Part shown: piece after piece, positions 59,206 through 64,000 of the stretch
How the letters are laid out: each line of letters starts with the position of its first letter
Numbering within the stretch: position 1 is the stretch's first letter
DNA from: Phellopilus nigrolimitatus
Lineage: Eukaryota > Basidiomycota > Agaricomycetes > Hymenochaetales > Hymenochaetaceae
Assembly: GCA_021029095.1 (NCBI GenBank)
Contig: JAJOHG010000107.1
Coordinates: 30,510-94,509, forward strand
Length of the DNA: 64,000 nucleotides
Reading direction: 5' to 3'
The notes under the pieces: model-generated
What the model saw: only the letters and a program-made list of their open reading frames with translations
Told to the model about the DNA's origin: nothing
The model's database searches: none
Made by a program: the position numbers and the translations under genes

Positions 59206-60625
59206 ATATGCCTTTATCAGGCTTGATCGACGATATCACACCAGAGAATCAAAGACTCTTTCAAGGGATCAGAAAGACTGCAGACAAGGGCTGACTTTCT
59301 TGTGCGCTCGTTTATACCGGGGGTATTGGTTCGGGGACCGGTCATGGTTCTGCGCATCTCGCCGATGAAAAACGCCGTACTACGCCGAGAGAAGGCTCAG
59401 ACGACTTCCTGCCCGATGCCAGACTCCGCAGCCGAAATGCGGGCGCCGCATACCGCGATGCACAAGACCACAAGCAGTAGATCTTCGGCATCGCACGTGT
59501 ACGGAGGATTCAGAACCAAAACCATCGAATGTCGATGGATTCCATAGTGGTCCTTGAAGACACGATCAATTATTTGTTTCGCAATCAGCTTGTGACAACT
59601 GCACTTGTAATGAGCCAACCGTTCTCCCATGACCATGGTCCACCCACGATCCTGTTCAAAAGAATGCTGATGCTTGAGCTTAAAACCTGAATGAGAGCAC
59701 CAATGGCCTTTCGTACGCTATAAATCGGCCGATTAAAGCGGATGGCAAGATCGTTCATGTACGTACGCATCTCGATCGCTCTCCAAAGTATCCAGATCCT
59801 TTTGGTATCCTTTGTCATGCAAACTTTAAGCCAGCTCCTGTTCTATTTGAATAGAAGTGAGAAAAGATCAAGAACGCATAATAGATAACGTTCAAACAAA
59901 CCATGAAGTCGATTCTTTACATAGTAGCAGCTTCTATCAGCATAAGGGGGAGAGGATTATTGATTGACGGACGGATGTAAACATGGTCGAGTGACTCGAG
60001 TTCACATCGTTCCTCATATCCTCAACAAGACAGTTCCTGAGCTAGTATCTTTGACGCTTCCCCCAGCTGCGTTGGGACTTCAGTCTGATATGTTCGGAAA
60101 ACCGACTCAAACTGGATTTCTCATTTCGTTCCAGTTCTGTAAAGTCATGATTGTCGCAAACGCTGAAAACGAGGCAGGGACGATGCGTCAAGATCTACGG
60201 AGAAGTGATACGGCCTTCAAGAGCGAGGAAACAAGATAGTGCTCAAGGAACAAATGCTCAATCACGTGTTAAAAACGCGTCAAAAGCTTACGTAAATTAC
60301 ATTACGCAATCCCATGCGCCGAACAGAAGACTCAACTGCGTAGACTATAACCGACAAAGTACGCAAGAGAAGAATGCTTGTGGCCAGGGTGGATGCAGTT
60401 CTAGGCCGTCCCGTACAATCATTCGGTCTTCGGTCGCACACGCATTCGCATCTATGTATTCGCAGACTTCAGATAGTCGTGCATTCTATGGACATGAAAT
60501 CGAAATAAATCTGTCGCTTCGCAAGCAGCCACTGCTGGCTAAGTATTCCTACGGTACCCCAATCGCTCGCTCTCGGCCTCGTCGGACTACCGTTACTCGC
60601 CCTGATACTAGTAATATGCTCAATT
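59206..60625. other. Spacer between tandem P450 genes
   Basis: Promoter of copy A and 3' flank of copy B. Minus-strand frames at 59397-59636 and 59585-59818 are partly hydrophobic (LLLVVLCIAVCGARI) and could be relic coding DNA, but no family is recognised. The plus frame 60151-60750 runs into P450 copy B and is a shadow. Confidence 0.35.
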
Positions 60626-62953
60626 TTATGCCCTCAGCGAGAGCACCACAGGCAGCTCTGTCGGCTTCATCACAAACAAGTCCACCATATCCTCCTCCCA
60701 TCGGCGCGGGTCATACCCGTCAGCGAAGCGCATCTCAAACCGCTGCATGAGCAGCGCAACGACGGCACGCATCTCCGCGAGCGCGAGGTTCTTGCCCGCG
60801 CAGTTCGCGTGGCCGGCCGAGAACGGGATGAACGCGGACACGTTCGTCACGACTGGCGCCGTCCCAGGGAGCTTCTCTGACTTTGCGTTGGCGGACGACT
60901 GGAGCCATCGGTCCGGCCAGAATTTATCGGTCGCGGGCGAGAAGTAGCGCGGGTCGCGGTGGAGGACGTACGGTGGGATGTTCACAGCCGTGCCCTCAGT
61001 CAGGAAGCTTGATAAAGAACAGCGGAGGTTCATCAGTTTCAAATCTTAATAGACTGCCGAGGTGTGATCGAATACGCACTGGTTGCCAATCCATTTGCCT
61101 CCTGTTCCTTTCTCCGGCGCGCGCTGAATACCAGTTGGCACGGCAGGCTGGAGACGCATCGTTTCGTTTCTGCGTAACAAGAGCAGACCAGTCAGTTTAA
61201 TCAAACACACGGGTGAAACAGATGGAACCAAAACTACGCACATGACCGCGTTCAAGTACTTCATATCAGCCAGGCGCGATCCATCAAACGGATCGCCCTC
61301 TCCAAGTGGAAACGCCTCGTCGACCTCGCGCTGCAAGCGCGCGTATATCTCGGGGTTCGTAAGCAGGAAGAAAAACACGCCGCTAAGCGTCGTCGACGTC
61401 GTGTCTGATCCCGCGACGATTGCGAGCTCGCCACTCGCGACAATATCTTCCATCCTCGACGCCGAAGTTTTTGACGTATCCTCGTGGCCTTCGTTGATCT
61501 GAAGTTAGGAAAGTCAGATTAAGGGTATTGTGATTACATCAAAATGAGGCTATATTGGCATGCAGAAGTGAGTGGAGCCGGACTTACCAGATGATAAAAG
61601 AGATCCTTCGAGAAAGACCCCTTCTCTTTGCGTTGCGCAGCGCATTGGATAGTGAAGTTCCTGAATTTCACGACCGCCTCGGTCGCGAAAGGAATCTTGA
61701 GTAGCATGCGCGTCGCCCATGGAATATGCATCTGCCAGGCGATCACGCTGATAAGGACAAGTGCGAGGATATCGATCAACGTTGAGCACAGAAAGAATGA
61801 TCGGAAGTCGTGAAACGCACTCGATTCTGTCGACCAACATCTTCCAAACGCCGTTAACGTCGCCATCGCGCATGAGCTCGAAGCCGCCGCCAAAACTTCG
61901 CTCTGTTGTCAGACAAAATTGCCCACAAAGACACAATTTAAACACTTACGCCATATCGCCCATAAAGTCAAACCTATACCGTTGCTTCAGTCAGTTCCCA
62001 CGATACGCAGAACAACGCAGATGTCGCAGCAAACCACTCACGCGAAGTATATCAGCCATGTCCCGAGGTCGACGGTCTCCTTTGAAAGCGCGCGCTTCTC
62101 GAGTTCGTCCGCGAGCTGGGAGGCGCGGCGTGCGATCGCAGGCTGATACTCGCGAACGGACGCGGTGCTGAATGCGTGCGTCCATGGCACGCGCTTCGCT
62201 GCGTGGACCGAGCTGCTGCGAGTCGCGATGAGACTCGGTTCTGCGTCGGGGTTGCGGCGACCATCCCACACTGGATAGGGTCCAAATGAGTCGAACATTC
62301 AATCAAGATACATTGTAGAAGAACGAACTCGGTCCTCTGGGCATGTCTGGCGCAAGAAGCGCGGGCAAGAGGTCGACATCGGCAAACGAGAGCTCATTCG
62401 GACCTGAGCAAACAATCCGTTTGTGAGAATCCGATATATTTAACTTTGAAATAGTCTGAACTCACCCAGACGCACATACGGCCCATGCTTCCTATGCAGC
62501 GCCGCAATCACGCGATGCTGTTCGCCCTTCAAGATGACTACGATAATCCAAAACTTCGTGAGCTTGGCGAGGATTGGCCCTGGGTACTTTGCCAAAGGAT
62601 GCCACGGTGAGATGCGGTAGACTGCGATACTCGAGAGGAGAGACGCATAGAATGTCGAAAAGCCAATGATATACGCTGAAGCTGCTGTCGCGAAGTGTGC
62701 ACGGAGAAAGGAGGAGGCAAGTGCCGGAGTAGCAACAAGCAAGGCGAGCGTGGGCAAGTAGCTCGAGGGTTGGAATTCATACTTTTTATAGATCATGTGC
62801 GTGGCCTGGTACGATCCGCGTAGTCAGGGCTCATGTGTTACTGCTGCATTCAGAAAGGACGCTTACCAAGGCACTCGCAACGACGAAAAGAATGGCATCG
62901 CGAAATTCGAGCCCGGGGAGGTCCTCTAGCTTGTAGTTTGTGGGAATCAACAT
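60626..62953 (-). CDS. Cytochrome P450, tandem copy B
   Basis: Paralogue of copy A on the same strand, same exon layout, about 540 aa. The start is MLIPTNYKLEDLPGLEFRDA, then hydrophobic N-terminal helices and YRISPWHPLAKYPGPILAKL. Internal blocks are HRKHGPYVRLGPNELSFADV, WDGRRNPDAEPSLIA, DFMGDMAFGGGFELMRDG, I-helix VAGSDTTSTTL, ExxR in NETMRLQPAV, FWPDRWL and haem loop FIPFSAGHANCAGKNLALAE. All introns I checked have GT donors and AG acceptors, including gtaagc after SAL (first intron) and gtgcgt before NETMR. It is intact by motif. A TATA-like ttataaga element sits about 45 bp upstream. Divergence from copy A is large enough that the duplication is not recent. Substrate unknown. Confidence 0.88.
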
Positions 62954-64000
62954 CTTGGATGAAGGCGAGTCGGCATCTTAGCAGGTGCGGGCGCTCTTAT
63001 AATGAAAGCAGCTTCCCCGAGACCGAGCGTGCACGCAAGCTTGTTTACGCGTCAAGGACCTATCAAATGACGCAAACAGCTATCCTCTGACCTGAAACCC
63101 GGCAAAGAGTTCTACGGACGCGCTTCCAGCAGAGCTTTTACATTTGCGGCTTGACCAGGTTGCCAATCTGATCGCATCAGAAGCTGCGAAGAGCGGTCTA
63201 AACGCAGTGCGCGAAGTCATCGAACCAGCGGTGAACGACGGGGTAGATAGGAACACAACACAACATCTGACCTCCCTCCACAATTTAGAGACAGGATAGA
63301 AGGAAACGAGGTAACCTACTCACTTTTCGTTCCATTTTTGCCCATCTCTAATCTTCGTTAAAGAAATGCCAGTCATCTCCACATATGAGTCTGCTGCGGC
63401 CGCTATTCATCCACGGCCGCTCATGGCCATCAGCGCCAACGCGGTCTGTGACAGTAGAGGACATCACGAATCATGGGAACGGCGTTTCGATCTCCCCGTT
63501 TTGTACCCGCCAAAATAAAGCCGCCCCTGAACAACATGTCTGGCGAGTCGAAATGGGTTTATTTCACAATTTCACAACATACATTCATGCGCTCAGCCAT
63601 GGTCTGCGTTCTGTTTCGATTTTCTTCTTCACAGGACCTCCACGCATGTAAAGCCATTAACTGGATGTTTCGCTCAGTACTTCCTGCTTAGATTTTTTCT
63701 CTTCCGATGCACGGTATGAATTTCTGCCGAAAGATTTTGAACAAACGAGTTCTGCTGGAACAGGACTACAAAACCGATTTTTGAATGAGTCCTCGTACTC
63801 TGTTAGGGACTTTATTTCAATCTTCCGGCTGGTCTTCGGCTCTCGACAACTCTCGTCTTCTCACTTCCTGATCGGCTTCGACTCTGGTTGCATTGCACGA
63901 ACTTTATCACGAAAGAAACGCGACTGTTAGGACTATATGAGTCGGCTTTCGACAGACTCTTTCTAGTTTCTCCCCGTCGATGGCGGAGCAGTTTGAGCTG
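62954..64000. other. Terminal region, no gene assigned
   Basis: Upstream of P450 copy B to the window end. Frames of 67-88 codons show no motif. The last 200 bases are pyrimidine-rich and end near an ATG (63980) that could begin a gene outside the window. Confidence 0.35.

Noticed and set aside
60151..60750. 199-codon plus-strand frame overlapping the end of P450 copy B
   Set aside because: Its 3' part is antisense to the haem-loop exon and it has no motif.
1..64000. tRNA or rRNA genes, CRISPR arrays, bacterial operons, intact transposons
   Set aside because: I looked for B-box-like GGTTCGANTCC, rRNA stretches, reverse transcriptase or transposase motifs and terminal repeats and saw none that held up; a tRNAscan or repeat-library search would be needed to be certain.

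Overview
The window looks like nuclear DNA of a mushroom-forming basidiomycete (Agaricomycetes). Genes carry many short introns of about 50-95 bp (GT...AG), some exons are only 13-20 nt, and housekeeping exons are much more GC-rich than the intergenic DNA. Several proteins belong to families I know mainly from mushrooms: a DUF2415-like WD40 protein, a small secreted repeat protein, MYND-finger relics and tandem P450s. All exon joins were made by eye from splice consensus, reading frame and family motifs; no transcript data were available.

Layout. 0-8 kb: two decayed MYND zinc-finger copies on the minus strand around one unrecognised plus-strand gene. 8.3-11.5 kb: a protein with two double-stranded-RNA-binding-like folds (+) and a secreted RNase T2 (-). 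12.4-14.9 kb: a Sel1-repeat, prenylated Skt5-type chitin synthase activator (+). 15.2-16.7 kb: a dead fragment of the secreted-protein gene found intact at 34 kb, then a small single-pass membrane protein. 18.0-20.4 kb and 46.9-49.45 kb: two inverted copies of a gene with an NFKBIL1-like C-terminus, with matching flanks. Between the copies: a P450 (-), Dsk2/ubiquilin (-), the WD40 protein (+), an HSL-type alpha/beta hydrolase (+), a P450 relic (-), an internally duplicated secreted protein (+), a zinc alcohol dehydrogenase (+), a Zn2Cys6 transcription factor (-) and a DHA2-type MFS transporter (+). 50-63 kb: a disordered basic protein (-), an ABC half-transporter (+) and two tandem paralogous P450s (-).

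Function. Dsk2, Skt5 and the WD40 protein look like conserved core genes. The three P450s, dehydrogenase, hydrolase, MFS and ABC transporters and zinc-cluster regulator resemble a xenobiotic or secondary-metabolite neighbourhood. No terpene synthase, polyketide synthase or NRPS is visible, so I do not call a biosynthetic cluster. Duplication and decay are the main themes: MYND relics, a secreted-protein pseudogene, a P450 relic, tandem P450s and the inverted duplication.
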